Positions 5,711 through 6,577 of a stretch of 6,577 bases of DNA are shown here, piece after piece. Numbering within the stretch: position 1 is the first letter of the stretch; every line of letters begins with the position of its first letter. This stretch comes from Candidatus Aminicenantota bacterium (GTDB taxonomy: Bacteria; Acidobacteriota; Aminicenantia; Aminicenantales; UBA8522), in NCBI GenBank assembly GCA_016934895.1, contig JAFGRZ010000234.1:1-6577 (forward strand), given 5' to 3'. A model generated the notes under the pieces. The model saw nothing but the letters and a program-made list of their open reading frames with translations, did not search any database and was not told the DNA's origin. The translations under genes and the position numbers were made by a program.

Positions 5711-6247
5711 ATGACCGACGAGATAAAAAGCAAGATATGCGAAGTCAAGGACTTCCCCAAGCCGGGCATCGGGTTCAAGGACATCACTCCCGTCGTCGAG
5801 GACGCATCCTGTTACAAGCGGGTCATCGACCTGATGACGGATTGGGCGAAAACCAAGGATCCCCAGCTCATCGCCGCGATCGAGTCGAGAGGCTTCCTTT
5901 TCGGAGGGCCGGTCGCCCACCGGCTCGGTCTGGGAATGACCGTCATCCGCAAAAAGGGGAAACTTCCCCGCAAGGTCGTCTCGGTCCGGGCCCCTAATGA
6001 ATATGCTGTTGAGCACTTCGAGATGCACGCCGACAGCGTCGAGCACGGCGAGCGTGTCCTCATCATCGACGATCTGATCGCCACCGGTTCGTCATCGGTG
6101 AGCGCTATCGAACTCGTCCAGAAACTCGGCGGCAAGGTGGTCGGATTCGCCGCCCTCGTCGATCTGGCCTTTCTTAAAGGCATTGAAAATATCAAGAAGG
6201 CTCACCCGGACGTGGAGATATTTTCGATTGTCACTTTTGAAGAGTAA
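5711..6247 (+). CDS. apt: Adenine phosphoribosyltransferase
   Basis: Cytosolic purine salvage enzyme: adenine plus PRPP gives AMP and pyrophosphate. The 178-residue product is of usual length. The N-terminus carries DFPKPGIGFKDITPV (14-28), the hallmark of Apt. ESRGFLFG (58-65) and the flexible-loop region RKKGKLPRK (80-88) follow, then EYAVEHFEMH (97-106), where many Apts have a variant of EYGTDTLEIH. VLIIDDLIATGSSS (116-129) is the PRPP-binding loop with its two acidic residues. The frame is open from a TTG at 5669, but that codon lies between the -35 and -10 boxes. ATG 5711 has AAAGG (5699-5703) seven bases upstream, preceded by AGGAG (5694-5698). It is divergent from the purine permease, and its stop overlaps the next gene. 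Confidence 0.96.
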   Translation: MTDEIKSKICEVKDFPKPGIGFKDITPVVEDASCYKRVIDLMTDWAKTKDPQLIAAIESRGFLFGGPVAHRLGLGMTVIRKKGKLPRKVVSVRAPNEYAVEHFEMHADSVEHGERVLIIDDLIATGSSSVSAIELVQKLGGKVVGFAALVDLAFLKGIENIKKAHPDVEIFSIVTFEE

Positions 6248-6577
6248 TTACAAGGAAAAGACCGCCCGCGCCGGCCGGCCGAAATCGTCCTTCATCCTCA
6301 TTCTCCTCTGGCTTGTTCTTGTGCTCGGCCTGAGCTGCGCCCGGACGGTCCCCGGTCTCAGGCTCGGTCCGGCCGGCCCGGCTGAAGACAGGTGGGTGAA
6401 AAAAACCCTCTCCGGCATGACCCTTGAAGAAAAGGTCGGGCAGATGATCGCCTGGCGCTACGATACCCATTTCGTGAACCGGGACAGCCCCTATGTCGGG
6501 GAGCTCGTCGACCTGATCAGAAACCAGGGGATTGGCGGATTGATCATCTTCGCCGGCGAGGTCTACGAAACGGCCCA
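6237..6577 (+). CDS. Glycoside hydrolase family 3 lipoprotein, 5' part only
   Basis: Start of a probable envelope glycosidase, beta-N-acetylhexosaminidase (NagZ-like) or beta-glucosidase type; the window holds about 113 codons. From TTG 6237 it opens MKSNYKEK, then a positive stretch, a hydrophobic core (residues 19-32) and Cys34 in GLSC, which looks like a lipoprotein signal peptide though the lipobox has Gly at -3 rather than the usual Leu. The mature part has the typical GH3 opening MTLEEKVGQMIAW (59-71) and NQGIGGLIIFAGEVYETA near the edge; the catalytic Asp would lie beyond it. No ATG exists before the signal sequence. TTG 6237 and TTG 6228 are the candidates; 6228 has GGAG at 6214-6217, ten bases upstream. 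Either start overlaps the 3' end of apt (by 11 or 20 bases), suggesting coupled translation. Family is secure; substrate and exact start are not. Confidence 0.85.
   Translation, partial: MKSNYKEKTARAGRPKSSFILILLWLVLVLGLSCARTVPGLRLGPAGPAEDRWVKKTLSGMTLEEKVGQMIAWRYDTHFVNRDSPYVGELVDLIRNQGIGGLIIFAGEVYETA

Noticed and set aside
1..6577. CRISPR array, tRNA or rRNA genes, phage or defence genes
   Set aside because: No regularly spaced repeats, cloverleaf sequence, ribosomal RNA signature or defence-type protein is seen on either strand.

Overview
The window is a densely packed bacterial chromosome segment, roughly 60% G+C in its genes, made of housekeeping metabolism. The last gene begins with a signal peptide ending in a lipobox-like Cys, which fits a cell with surface or periplasmic lipoproteins. 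The mix of genes, the intergenic repeat types and a GH3-family lipoprotein remind me of Aminicenantes/Acidobacteriota-like genomes. That placement is an impression, because no marker gene here settles it.

Layout. (1) 1-775, minus: the first 258 codons of glyceraldehyde-3-phosphate dehydrogenase, cut by the window edge. (2) 776-1048: a gap between divergent genes. It holds a possible gap promoter, a fragment of a widespread repeat, a long inverted-repeat element and an extended -10 box. (3) 1049-3092, plus: nnr (bifunctional NAD(P)H-hydrate repair) followed 25 bases later by tsaE (ATPase of t6A tRNA modification). E. coli has the same pair as yjeF-yjeE. (4) 3093-3316: an A+T-rich gap between convergent genes, with a perfect 19-base palindrome. 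(5) 3317-3967, minus: thiE with its own extended -10 promoter and too short a leader for a TPP riboswitch. (6) 3968-4195: a gap dominated by a roughly 135-base structured inverted-repeat element. (7) 4196-5572, minus: an AzgA/PbuG-type purine permease, divergent from (8) 5711-6247, plus: apt, adenine phosphoribosyltransferase. The two promoters lie back to back. (9) 6237-6577, plus: the start of a GH3 glycosidase lipoprotein that overlaps the end of apt.

How the genes fit together. The permease and apt form a purine salvage unit: base uptake, then conversion to AMP. Nnr repairs damaged nicotinamide cofactors of the kind GAPDH uses, and GAPDH is a known source of NADH hydration; this functional link between the divergent neighbours is inference. 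ThiE and TsaE are single enzymes of thiamine and tRNA-modification pathways whose other members are not in view.

I found no new multi-gene system. The parts worth a second look are noncoding: the composite repeat at 896-1012, the palindrome at 3187-3205, the hairpin element at 4052-4186, and the symmetric divergent promoter at 5622-5680.
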